DNA of 64,000 nucleotides from Sva-07 sp963728195 (GTDB taxonomy: Bacteria; Actinomycetota; Acidimicrobiia; Acidimicrobiales; Ilumatobacteraceae): NCBI GenBank assembly GCA_963728195.1, contig CAVSIX010000009.1, positions 212,067 through 276,066 on the forward strand. The letters run 5' to 3'. A model generated the notes under the pieces. It did not search any database, was not told the DNA's origin, and worked only from the letters and a program-made list of their open reading frames with translations. Shown piece after piece: positions 50,724-57,544 of this stretch; position 1 is the first letter of the stretch, and every line of letters starts with the position of its first letter. Position numbers and translations under genes: made by a program.

Positions 50724-51641
50724 TCAGGATCTTGCAAGCTCCTGCAGGAGTGCCCGGGTGCGCGCTCGGGACGCCGATCGGTCGTCGCCGACCGGCATCG
50801 GCGCTGCCCAGAAATCGGTGGCTCCGGCGTCGAAGAGTGCGGTGATCTGCTCGGCGACGCTGGCTTCGTCGCCGACGATCGCCGCGTCGCCCGGCGACGA
50901 GATGCCGCCGTGGGCGAGGATCCGCTGGTAGTTCGGCAAGGTCCCGTAGACGACGAACTCGCGAGCAGCGGTCGCGCGGGCCTCGGCGACATCGTCGTGC
51001 ACGGCGACGGGGAGTCCGGCGACGACCCGTGGCGCGCGACGCCCGGCGGCATTCGCGGCCGCAGTGATGCGCGGTGCGACGTGCTCGGCGATCGACGTGG
51101 CGTTCGCCATCCAGAGGATCGTGCCGTCGGCGTGCTCGCCGGCGATTCGCAGCAGGCGCGGACCGAGGGCGCTCACGAGTACGGGTATCGGTTGCCCGTC
51201 GACCAGCGCCGGCGGTCCGGCGGCGACGGTGTATTCGTCGCCCGCCACGTCGACCGACTCGCCGCGCAGCAGCGCGGCGAGGATCTGGACGTACTCGTCG
51301 GTGTGGCGTCCCGGCGTGCGGTAGTCGAATCCGAGCGGCTGCATCGCCGGCTCGTGCGACGGCCCGACGCCGAGCGTGAGGCGCCCGGCCGCCCCGATCG
51401 CCGCGGCAACCGACGCGAAGCGGTTCGCCTGCAGCACCGGATGGCAGGTGTAGGACTGCACCACCGAGGTGCCGAACTCGATCGTCGACGTCGCCCGCCC
51501 CGCGAGCGCGATCGCCACCAGCGGGTCGCCGAGCACGGAGCCCGGGAACCACAACGACGTGAATCCGTCGGCCTCCGCCTGTTGCGCCTGGCGGATCACC
51601 GCGTCGGTGTCGCGTCCGCCACCCGTCAGTCCGATTCTCAT
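50724..51641 (-). CDS. LLM class F420-dependent oxidoreductase
   Basis: A 305-residue luciferase-like protein, ATG 51641. Markers: MRIGLTGGGRDTDAVIRQAQQ, TSLWFPGSVLGDPLVA, TSVVQSYTCHPVLQANRFASVAAAIGAAGRLTLGVG, DYRTPGRHTDEYVQIL and GDEASVAEQITALFDAGATDF. These place it in the F420-dependent group that includes glucose-6-phosphate dehydrogenase-like and related enzymes. Its substrate is unknown. It has no tight operon partner. Confidence 0.88.
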   Translation of the reverse strand: MRIGLTGGGRDTDAVIRQAQQAEADGFTSLWFPGSVLGDPLVAIALAGRATSTIEFGTSVVQSYTCHPVLQANRFASVAAAIGAAGRLTLGVGPSHEPAMQPLGFDYRTPGRHTDEYVQILAALLRGESVDVAGDEYTVAAGPPALVDGQPIPVLVSALGPRLLRIAGEHADGTILWMANATSIAEHVAPRITAAANAAGRRAPRVVAGLPVAVHDDVAEARATAAREFVVYGTLPNYQRILAHGGISSPGDAAIVGDEASVAEQITALFDAGATDFWAAPMPVGDDRSASRARTRALLQELARS

Positions 51642-51670
51642 CTGTCACCACTCCCCATCCGTCGTCACGC

Positions 51671-51698
51671 TTCGCAGTTCGCCGTCGCAGTTCGCCGT
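51671..51698. repeat. 13-bp tandem repeat CGCAGTTCGCCGT
   Basis: CGCAGTTCGCCGT occurs twice in a row (about 51673-51698), 32 bp upstream of the LLM gene start at 51641. It may be a slippage repeat or a regulator binding site with direct half-sites. Confidence 0.4.
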
Positions 51699-51723
51699 CG
51701 CCGACCATCCTTCCGGGTCGGCG
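51699..51723. terminator. Stem-loop between enoyl-CoA hydratase and LLM genes
   Basis: CGCCGACC (51699-51706) pairs with GGTCGGCG (51716-51723) around a 9-nt loop. It lies downstream of the leftward enoyl-CoA hydratase gene, so it may be its terminator. The rest of the 265-bp gap shows no gene. Confidence 0.45.
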
Positions 51724-51906
51724 TCCGGCCGCTCGCATCGTGACCGGTGCCGACGGTCAAGCGAGCGCGAGCTGGGCAGCCTCGTCGGCGGACAGCGCTG
51801 ATCCGATCAGTTCCGCTCGTCGAAGTGGGCGTCGCCGACGATCGACCGGCAATCGGCAGGGCGCCGCACGATCGCGTCGCAGCTGTCACCGGCCGACGTC
51901 CGGGCG

Positions 51907-52704
51907 TCACGACGGTTGGTTGAACACCGGCCGTCGCTTCTCGAGGAAGGCGAGGATGCCTTCGCGGGCATCAGGTGTGCCGCGAGTGGCGTGGACGCCG
52001 GCGCGCTCAGCGGCGAGCAATTCGTCGAGGGTCTTGTCCTCGCTGTCGTGCAGTGCGTCGAGCATCGCCTTGACCGCGAGGCGGGGCTGGGCGGCGAGTT
52101 CGGCGGCGAGGGCGATCGCACGGTCCTTGAGTTCGGCGAGCGGCCACACCTCGGTGACGAGGCCGATCTCGAGCGCTTCGGTGCCGGTGACCTTCTTCGC
52201 CCGCAGGATCATGTCGAGTGCCTGGGTGCGCCCGACGCATTTTGCGAGCCGTGCGGATCCGCCCCACGCCGGTGTCGTACCGAGGTCCATCTCGGGCAGG
52301 CCGATGGCGGCGCCTTCGCTGGCGGCGAGCCGGAACGTGCAACCGAGCGGGAGTTCGAGCCCGCCGCCGAGGCAGTAGCCGAACAGCGTGGCGACCGACG
52401 GCTTGCCCATCGTCTCGATGCGCGAGATCACGTCGAGTCGTTGGTCGAAGAACGCGTCGGGCCCGCGTTCGTTCATCACGCCGCCGAGTTCCTTCAGGTT
52501 CATCCCGACCGAGAAGTTGGTCGTGCCCTCGGCGGTGAGCACGAACGCCCGCACCGAGTCGTCGGCGGCGATGTCGTCGATCACCTCGTCGAGCAGGTCG
52601 ATGTAGGCGACCGACATCCGGTTCAGCGGGTCGTCGTTGGTCGAGATGATCGCCACGCCGTCGTCGCGCTTGGTGACGATCAGCGGGGTGTCAGCCGTCG
52701 TCAC
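51907..52704 (-). CDS. Enoyl-CoA hydratase/isomerase family protein
   Basis: A 265-residue crotonase-fold protein, GTG start 52704. The oxyanion region NFSVGMNLKELGGV and the helix start LFGYCLGGGLELPLGCTFRLAA are typical, with IGLPEMDLGTTPAWGGSARLAKCVG following. The two catalytic Glu positions of classic hydratases cannot both be assigned (EMDLGTTP keeps one), so an isomerase or hydrolase role is possible. The GTG overlaps the stop of the LLM gene, so both are made together. Confidence 0.87.
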   Translation of the reverse strand: MTTADTPLIVTKRDDGVAIISTNDDPLNRMSVAYIDLLDEVIDDIAADDSVRAFVLTAEGTTNFSVGMNLKELGGVMNERGPDAFFDQRLDVISRIETMGKPSVATLFGYCLGGGLELPLGCTFRLAASEGAAIGLPEMDLGTTPAWGGSARLAKCVGRTQALDMILRAKKVTGTEALEIGLVTEVWPLAELKDRAIALAAELAAQPRLAVKAMLDALHDSEDKTLDELLAAERAGVHATRGTPDAREGILAFLEKRRPVFNQPS

Positions 52705-53669
52705 GAGGCCGTGGCTGCGAGTGCGATCTCGCCGAGGAGGTGGATGCGATCGGTCTTGTGGCCGTTCGCGGGCAGGTTGAGGGTCAGCCCGTCGATGCCC
52801 GCCGCCATCGTGGCCTGGAGCCGCTCGCCGACCGTGTCGGGATCGCCGAAGACGAGGATCGACTTGGCCATCTCGACGATCTCGTCGTTCCAGCCCTTCG
52901 CTGCCGCGGTCTCGGCCAGATCCGCCTGCGCCTCCTCCATGGTCGGCGCGACGCAGACCATCTGCATCGCAGTGACCGTGATCTCGTCGCGATCGCGCCC
53001 GATTCGCTCGCAGTGAGCGGCGAGGGCGTCGAGCTTGCGGGGAATCTCGGCGGCGGGCGTGCCGGCGAGGTTGGATTCGTCGGCGTACTGGGCGACCATC
53101 CGCAGGGTCTTCTTCTCGCCGGAGCCGCCGATCATCACGGGGATCCGCGAAACGGGGGCGGGCGAATTGACCGCATTGCTGACCTGGTAGTGCTTGCCCT
53201 CGAAGGTGACGGTCTCGCCCCGCAGCATCGGCACGATGATCTGCAGCGCTTCCTCGAGCTTCTCGAAGCGGTCGGTGAACGTGCCGAACTCGTATCCGAG
53301 CGAGTCGTGTTCGAGTTCGAACCAGCCGGCGCCGATCCCGAGCGTCGCCCGGCCGCCGGACACGTGGTCGAGTGCGGTGATCGTCTTCGCCAGCAGGGTC
53401 GGGTTCCGGTACGTGTTGCCGGTGACCAACGACGAGAGGCGCACGCGCTCGGTGTGCTGGGCCAGTGCGGACAGCATCGTGTAGCACTCGAGCATCGGCT
53501 CGTGCGGTGCGCCGAGCCCGGGCAGTTGGTAGAAGTGGTCCATGACGAGCACCCGGTCGAATCCGGCGGCCTCGGCGGCGACGGCCTGGGCGACGACCCG
53601 CTTGAAGATGTCGGCCTCGGGCGTGTCGGGGTAGGTGAAGTTCGGGATCTGGTAGCCGAGTCGGGTCAT
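52701..53669 (-). CDS. LLM class F420-dependent oxidoreductase (TIGR03560-like)
   Basis: A 322-residue luciferase-like protein, ATG 53669 (MTRLGYQIPNF). Markers: AAGFDRVLVMDHFYQLPGLG, VRLSSLVTGNTYRNPTLLAKTITALDHVSGGRATLGIGAGW, PVMIGGSGEKKTLRMVAQYADESNL and a C-terminal DPDTVGERLQATMAAGIDGL. This pattern fits TIGR03560-type F420 oxidoreductases. It is the first gene of an operon with an enoyl-CoA hydratase (GTGA overlap) and faces a TetR-type regulator, which points to an acyl-CoA or lipid-like substrate. Confidence 0.9.
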   Translation of the reverse strand: MTRLGYQIPNFTYPDTPEADIFKRVVAQAVAAEAAGFDRVLVMDHFYQLPGLGAPHEPMLECYTMLSALAQHTERVRLSSLVTGNTYRNPTLLAKTITALDHVSGGRATLGIGAGWFELEHDSLGYEFGTFTDRFEKLEEALQIIVPMLRGETVTFEGKHYQVSNAVNSPAPVSRIPVMIGGSGEKKTLRMVAQYADESNLAGTPAAEIPRKLDALAAHCERIGRDRDEITVTAMQMVCVAPTMEEAQADLAETAAAKGWNDEIVEMAKSILVFGDPDTVGERLQATMAAGIDGLTLNLPANGHKTDRIHLLGEIALAATAS

Positions 53670-53696
53670 TGCGTTGCTCCTGGGTGATTGGACGGT

Positions 53697-53722
53697 CTGA
53701 CACTTTGCACCGGAAATGTCAG
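53697..53722. promoter_or_regulatory. Imperfect inverted repeat CTGACA...TGTCAG
   Basis: CTGACAC and TGTCAG frame a 14-nt centre in the divergent gap, 28 bp from ATG 53669. It shares the TGACA/TGTCA half-sites of the longer palindrome at 53734 and may be a second, weaker operator. Confidence 0.5.
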
Positions 53723-53733
53723 TTCCGCCACGC

Positions 53734-53757
53734 TGACACAATTGCGCAAATGTGTCA
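53734..53757. promoter_or_regulatory. 24-bp palindromic operator of the TetR/LLM divergon
   Basis: TGACACA-ATTGCGCAAA-TGTGTCA: the whole 24 bp is a palindrome except for one symmetric A/A pair. It lies 10 bp before the TetR GTG (53768) and 64 bp from the LLM ATG. This is the expected place for TetR self-repression and control of the LLM-hydratase operon. Confidence 0.8.
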
Positions 53758-53767
53758 AGCTGTCGTG

Positions 53768-54364
53768 GTGAGCGGTGTGCCGGTGACCAATCCACACGTG
53801 GACGACAAGCGGAGCGTCATCCACGCTGCGGCGATCGACCGGTTCTCGGAGCACGGGTTCGCCGGCACCTCGATGGCCGACATCGCCGAGGCCGCCGGCA
53901 TGTCACGGCCGGCGCTCTACCAGTACTTCCGCAACAAGGAGGACATCTTCGCCTCGGCGTTCGTCGATCTCTTCGAGGTCCAGGTCGCACGAGCGCTCGC
54001 AGCGCTGGACGAACCGGGGACGAGGGCGGAGCAGCTCGACGCCTTCCTCCAGCGTTCCGAAGGCGATCTCTGGGAGCGCATGTCGGCGTCGGCGCACTCC
54101 GAGGAGGTCCTGCACGTCAAGAGTGCCGAGGTCGTCGCAGCGATCGAGGCCGTGGTCGCGCAGCTGTGGGAGGCAATGGCCGTCTACCTCAGGCGGGCGG
54201 CGCCCGGTCGATCCCGTGCAGCGGTCGAACGTCGCGCGGCGTGGGTCGAGGTCCTGAAGTTCTCCCCCAAGGGCTTCAAGTTCGACCAACCCACCGTCGA
54301 GGTCTATCGACGTCGCCTCACCGCGTTGGCCTCGAGCGTCGCCGCCGACATCGACGCATCCTGA
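53768..54364 (+). CDS. TetR family transcriptional regulator
   Basis: A 198-residue TetR-type regulator. The HTH is AAAIDRFSEHGFAGTSMADIAEAAGMSRPALYQYFRNKEDIF. I chose GTG 53768 because earlier in-frame starts (ATG 53750) lie inside the operator; GTG 53765 is also possible. The ligand domain ends in LKFSPKGFKFDQPTVEVYRRRL. It is divergent from the LLM/enoyl-CoA hydratase operon and presumably controls it. Confidence 0.88.
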   Translation: MSGVPVTNPHVDDKRSVIHAAAIDRFSEHGFAGTSMADIAEAAGMSRPALYQYFRNKEDIFASAFVDLFEVQVARALAALDEPGTRAEQLDAFLQRSEGDLWERMSASAHSEEVLHVKSAEVVAAIEAVVAQLWEAMAVYLRRAAPGRSRAAVERRAAWVEVLKFSPKGFKFDQPTVEVYRRRLTALASSVAADIDAS

Positions 54365-54420
54365 CGGTCGGGTGGCGCCGGTCGCGTCCGTCCGACTTGG
54401 AGTTGCCGGCAGGCCGGTGC

Positions 54421-54876
54421 CTACGACGGGTGGTAGCGGGCGGCGGGGGTCCCGGGCGGGTTGATCCGGCCGGGTACGGCGTCGGGATTGCCGACGCACA
54501 CCTCGAGTTCGAGGCCCTCGGGGTCGCGGAAGAACACGCTCAGGACGTGACCGAAGTCGGTGACGAAGCCGTCGGTGCAGCCACGCCGCATCAGCTCGTC
54601 GCGCAGTGCGTCGAACTGCTCGATCGACGCTGCACGGAGCGCGAAGTGATCGAGCCGGCCCCTGCCGAAAGTCGGCGTCTGCCGGGACGCTTCGTCGTTG
54701 CCGTCGATCTGGAAGACGTTGATCTCCGACGTCGGTGCGATGCGCAGTACCACCATCTCGAGCCCGTCCTCGGACAGACGCCCCTCGACCCGAGCGCCGA
54801 AGACCTCGCTGTAGAAGTTCACGAAGCGCTCGAGATCGGCCGTCAGGACGGCGACATGGTCGAACCCCGCCAGCAC
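54421..54876 (-). CDS. VOC family protein (glyoxalase-like)
   Basis: A 151-residue VOC protein, GTG start. It has two beta-alpha-beta-beta-beta modules: FDHVAVLTADLERFVNFYSEVFGARVEG and LDHFALRAASIEQFDALRDELMRRG, ending in VLSVFFRDPEGLELEVCVG. The His and Glu in these positions are the metal ligands of the fold. The substrate is unknown. It is the second gene after another VOC gene, spaced by one base, so the two may work as a heterodimer or sequential enzymes. Confidence 0.85.
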   Translation of the reverse strand: MLAGFDHVAVLTADLERFVNFYSEVFGARVEGRLSEDGLEMVVLRIAPTSEINVFQIDGNDEASRQTPTFGRGRLDHFALRAASIEQFDALRDELMRRGCTDGFVTDFGHVLSVFFRDPEGLELEVCVGNPDAVPGRINPPGTPAARYHPS

Positions 54877-54877
54877 C

Positions 54878-55279
54878 TCAGTCGCCTTCGTAGAAGATCG
54901 ACAGCGCGATGCCGTCGGGGTCGGCGAAGTTCAGGATCGCACCGACCGAGATGTCGATGCGACCCGAGTGCTCGATGCCGGCCTCGTCCAGCCGCTGCGC
55001 CCAGGCATCGACGTCGGCGCGGGTCGGCACCGAGAACGCGGCGTGGTCGAGGCCGGTGCGATCGTGTCCGAACCCCGAACCGTCGTTGCTGGTGTGCTCG
55101 ACCAGGCCGAGCATCTGGGTGGTGCCTCGCAAGCGGTACACCTTTGCGCGGCGCTCGTCGCCGGGTTCGTCGATCGCTGGATCGAGGTCGAACAGCCGCT
55201 CGTACCACGAGATGCTCGTGTCGAGGTCGCGGACCGTGAGCGCGAGGTGGTGGAACCCGGTCACCGAACCGTCGGACAC
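54878..55279 (-). CDS. VOC family protein (glyoxalase-like)
   Basis: A 133-residue VOC protein, GTG 55279 (VSDGSVTGFHHLALTVRDLD). Modules: SISWYERLFDLDPAID with a strand-rich first half, then LDHAAFSVPTRADVDAWAQRLDEAG and LNFADPDGIALSIFYEGD. The metal ligands His, Glu and His/Asp of VOC folds are likely. It starts the two-gene VOC operon and is divergent from the ABM-like gene. Confidence 0.85.
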   Translation of the reverse strand: MSDGSVTGFHHLALTVRDLDTSISWYERLFDLDPAIDEPGDERRAKVYRLRGTTQMLGLVEHTSNDGSGFGHDRTGLDHAAFSVPTRADVDAWAQRLDEAGIEHSGRIDISVGAILNFADPDGIALSIFYEGD

Positions 55280-55370
55280 CAGGGCAACGTAGCAGCGCCG
55301 GCCGCACTTGAAATCGACGAAGCGGAGGAGGAGAGTGGACGGCCAGGAATTCGAGTGTCCGGGGGTGGAC

Positions 55371-55823
55371 ATGTTCGTACAGATCATCGAGGGGCAGGCG
55401 AAGCATCCCGCTCGGATGAAGGAGCTCATGGACCGCTGGATCGCCGAGATCCGACCCGGCGCCGAGGGCGCTCTCGGCACGACCGCCGGCGTCACCGACG
55501 ACGGCCGAGCGATCGCCTTCGCCCGCTTCGAGTCGGAGGCGGCGGCGAGGGCCAACAGTGAACGGCCCGAACAGGGCGCATGGTGGGAGGAGATGTCGGC
55601 GTGCTACGACGGCGACGTCACCTTCACCGAATCCGACGACGTCGAGACGTTCCTCGCCGGTGGCTCCGACGACGCCGGGTTCGTCCAGGTGATGAAGTCG
55701 TCGGCGGTCGATCGTTCGGCGATCGCGCGGATGGATGCCGCCTTCGAGTCCGTGGCGGCGACGATGCGCCCCGACGTGATCGGCAGTCCCCTGGCTCGCC
55801 TGACGCCACGCCCGACCGGATAG
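55371..55823 (+). CDS. Hypothetical dimeric alpha/beta-barrel (ABM-like) protein
   Basis: A 150-residue protein with ATG 55371 (MFVQIIEGQAKHPARMKEL). GTG 55335 has a better GGAGGAG but adds a stretch ahead of the first strand. Two ferredoxin-like repeats are suggested: VQIIEGQ...DGRAIAFARFES, then DDVETFL..AGFVQVMKS. Such proteins include small monooxygenases and stress proteins. I cannot give a function. Confidence 0.65.
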   Translation: MFVQIIEGQAKHPARMKELMDRWIAEIRPGAEGALGTTAGVTDDGRAIAFARFESEAAARANSERPEQGAWWEEMSACYDGDVTFTESDDVETFLAGGSDDAGFVQVMKSSAVDRSAIARMDAAFESVAATMRPDVIGSPLARLTPRPTG

Positions 55824-55891
55824 AGATTGCCCTGAGCGCTGGTGCCGTTCGCTCCGCTGATGCCGACGACGGTCGGTCCGGCGACCGACCG

Positions 55892-56185
55892 TCACAGGAT
55901 GTGGCGGGTGACCCGCTGCACGGATGTGGCCACGCTCGGCGTGACACGGCCAACACGATCCAGGAGCCGATCGGCCGGGATCGAGCGGAGCAGATCGATC
56001 GCGAACACGTGCCCTTCGGCGTCGATCCGCCACGGGAACGGCACCTCGTCGGGCTCGCCGGGGATCGCCGGCGCAACGATGACGCGTCCCGACAGGCGGG
56101 TGAACTTGCCGCTCGACACGACGAGCACGTGCAGGCGATGCTCCTGGCTGATGTCGGCCAGGTGGATGTCGCCGGCCTCGATCAC
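55892..56185 (-). CDS. MazF/PemK-like toxin (first TA pair)
   Basis: A 97-residue protein, GTG 56185 in a GTGA overlap with the gene before it. It begins IEAGDIHLADI, then RLHVLVVSSGKFTRLSGRVIVAPAIPG and VFAIDLLRSIPADRLLDRVG, which follow the strand order of the MazF/PemK RNase toxin fold, though the usual G-E-V-W start is weaker. It should act as a sequence-specific endoribonuclease if active. Its partner is the small gene 56182-56415. Confidence 0.7.
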   Translation of the reverse strand: MIEAGDIHLADISQEHRLHVLVVSSGKFTRLSGRVIVAPAIPGEPDEVPFPWRIDAEGHVFAIDLLRSIPADRLLDRVGRVTPSVATSVQRVTRHIL

Positions 56186-56415
56186 TCGATGCCGTCGAAC
56201 GCCCGGTCGATCTGGGCGATCGCCTCGTGCCGACGCCGCCGCTCGGCGTCGGGCAGGCTCGACTGCCACGCGGCCGCCGACTCGGCCTCGGCCCAGAACC
56301 GGTTCGCCTCCAACGCATCGAGGGCTTCGATGACGGTGTCTTCGTACGTGTCGCCACCGAGGGCGCGGAGCCGTTCGCGCGTCTCGACGCTCAACTTGAT
56401 CGTCGTCGAGGCCAT
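56182..56415 (-). CDS. Antitoxin of the first MazEF-like pair
   Basis: A 77-residue antitoxin. ATG 56415 opens MASTTIKLSVETRERLRALGG, a ribbon-helix-helix-like strand and helix; the rest, WAEAESAAAWQSSLPDAERR, is a helical, toxin-binding tail. The longer frame upstream has no such pattern. The stop overlaps the toxin GTG, the usual tight TA coupling. A TATACT box lies 6 bp before the ATG. Confidence 0.75.
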   Translation of the reverse strand: MASTTIKLSVETRERLRALGGDTYEDTVIEALDALEANRFWAEAESAAAWQSSLPDAERRRRHEAIAQIDRAFDGIE

Positions 56416-56421
56416 ACCGGG

Positions 56422-56427
56422 AGTATA
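56422..56427 (-). promoter_or_regulatory. -10 box of the first TA pair
   Basis: On the reverse strand the sequence reads GGTATACTCCCGGTATG, giving TATACT about 6 bp before the antitoxin ATG at 56415. It also has two CGGTAT half-sites, so the antitoxin may autorepress here. Confidence 0.5.
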
Positions 56428-56468
56428 CCGACCGAGCACGCGAGCGTGTGTGGGTGAGGACTCGGCGT

Positions 56469-56774
56469 TCAGCAGCCCGTTGCCGCCTGGAGTGCTCGAC
56501 AGGCCTGCGCCATGCGGGCCGGTGGCAGCGTGGTGACCCGACGCCGGAAGGTGGTGCGGGGGATCGTGTGGATGTTGTCGAAGTTGACCACGCACGCGGT
56601 CGGCAGCCCGTCGGCGATGGTGAGTGGGAGCTCGGACACCACGCCCCGCTCGGTGCGGGTGAGGGCAGCGACGACGACGGAGCCGATCCGGGAGGCGACC
56701 GGGTCACGCGTCAGCACCAGAACCGGGCTGTCGCCGCCGGGAGTGGCGGCGAACCAGACCTCACCGCGTTGCAT
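56469..56774 (-). CDS. MazF-family endoribonuclease toxin (second TA pair)
   Basis: A 101-residue MazF toxin. It starts MQRGEVWFAATPGGDSPVLVLTRD, with the typical RGEVWF, then VVVAALTRTERGV and CVVNFDNIHTIPRTTFRRRV, which carries the catalytic-loop Arg/Thr region, and a helical end. The length is normal. MazF enzymes cut single-stranded RNA. It overlaps its antitoxin by 14 bp. Confidence 0.9.
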   Translation of the reverse strand: MQRGEVWFAATPGGDSPVLVLTRDPVASRIGSVVVAALTRTERGVVSELPLTIADGLPTACVVNFDNIHTIPRTTFRRRVTTLPPARMAQACRALQAATGC

Positions 56775-57012
56775 CGGCCCAGTCCGACCAGTCCTCGGCC
56801 GGACCCCAGTCGGCGATCGTCGCCAGAGCTGACTCTCCCTCGGTGAGTGGCACGGCTTCCCATCGGTCGGCGTCGTGTTCGGAGGCCAGTCGGTTCAGGT
56901 GCTGGCGCACGGCATCGCGCAGGAGTGCCGACCGGTCGATGCCGAGTTCCTCCGCCCACCGTTGGACGGCCGCTGCATCCTGGTCGTCGACGCGGAAGCT
57001 GAGCATCGTCAT
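56761..57012 (-). CDS. RHH antitoxin of the second MazEF-like pair
   Basis: An 83-residue protein, ATG 57012 (a second ATG at 57006). The N-terminus MTMLSFRVDDQDAAAVQRWAEELGIDRSALLRDAVRQHL is a clear ribbon-helix-helix DNA-binding domain. The tail GESALATIADWGPAEDWSDW is acidic and aromatic, as expected for a toxin-neutralising arm. Antitoxin and toxin form an operon, likely autoregulated at the upstream GTATGACG repeats. Confidence 0.88.
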   Translation of the reverse strand: MTMLSFRVDDQDAAAVQRWAEELGIDRSALLRDAVRQHLNRLASEHDADRWEAVPLTEGESALATIADWGPAEDWSDWADATR

Positions 57013-57035
57013 ACACGAATGCTACGACGTCATAC
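57007..57035. promoter_or_regulatory. Direct repeat CGTCATAC at the second TA promoter
   Basis: CGTCATAC occurs at 57007-57014 and 57028-57035, 21 bp apart start to start. The first overlaps the antitoxin start codons. RHH antitoxins often bind such repeats on one face of DNA, so this may be the operator. Confidence 0.45.
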
Positions 57036-57155
57036 ATGCGCCGCGAACTCACGACGTCGCAGCCACGTAGAACGCAGCACGCCGATGAAGGCCCACGCGA
57101 TCGCCATCCAGAACCCGCTGATGATCAACCACAAGATGTTGCCGATCGTTCTCAC
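57030..57155 (-). CDS. YccF-like N-terminal fragment (41 residues)
   Basis: A short frame from GTG 57155 to a TGA at 57030, too short for most gene finders. It encodes RTIGNILWLIISGFWMAIAW then a basic tail, which resembles the first helix of YccF-type inner membrane proteins (N-I-L-W-L-I-x-x-G-x-W). A normal YccF protein has about 110-150 residues, so this is either a truncated gene or a micro-protein. It ends 18 bp before the antitoxin ATG. Confidence 0.5.
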   Translation of the reverse strand: MRTIGNILWLIISGFWMAIAWAFIGVLRSTWLRRREFAAHV

Positions 57156-57198
57156 GATGTCCGCTCTCGTCGTGCGGTGGGTGAGGCGAACTCCGACA

Positions 57199-57540
57199 TC
57201 AGGGCTCCATCACGACCCAGCCGCGGCGTTGGAGCTCGGCGGCGAGTTGCTCGTCGGAGAACTTCTCGAGCTGCGCGCTGGCCTGCTTGCGTCGATCCGG
57301 CTTCGGCTTCACCGACGCAGCTGGTGCGGGCTCGGGCGTTTCGTGCACCGCCTCGTGGAGCGCGGCGATGAACTCGTCGGCCTCGTCGCGGGTGAACTTG
57401 CCGTTCGCCTGGCGCTGCGTGAACCCCATCGGCCCGCGGGCGTCGCGGAAGTCGGAGTGTCCGGCGGCCTGTAGCAGCTCGGTCAGCTCGCGCAGCTGGC
57501 TGTGGGTCGCGGGCGGACCCGACGATTGTCCGAAGGCCAT
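57199..57540 (-). CDS. Conserved actinobacterial hypothetical protein
   Basis: A 113-residue protein, ATG 57540 (MAFGQSSGPPATHSQLRELT). It has FRDARGPMGFTQRQANGKFTRDEADEFI in the middle, a pattern I recognise from conserved actinobacterial proteins of unknown function, then a Lys/Pro-rich linker and LEKFSDEQLAAELQRRGWVV at the end. The C-terminus may be a small SAP- or coiled-type tail. It follows the HNH gene by four bases, so it is likely cotranscribed. Confidence 0.75.
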   Translation of the reverse strand: MAFGQSSGPPATHSQLRELTELLQAAGHSDFRDARGPMGFTQRQANGKFTRDEADEFIAALHEAVHETPEPAPAASVKPKPDRRKQASAQLEKFSDEQLAAELQRRGWVVMEP

Positions 57541-57544
57541 GCCC

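Noticed and set aside
51735..51810. Possible enoyl-CoA hydratase fragment in the gap after the crotonase gene
   Set aside because: A short leftward stretch (LIGSALSADEAAQLALA) is suggestive, but it is too brief and its upstream frame is Arg-rich noise.
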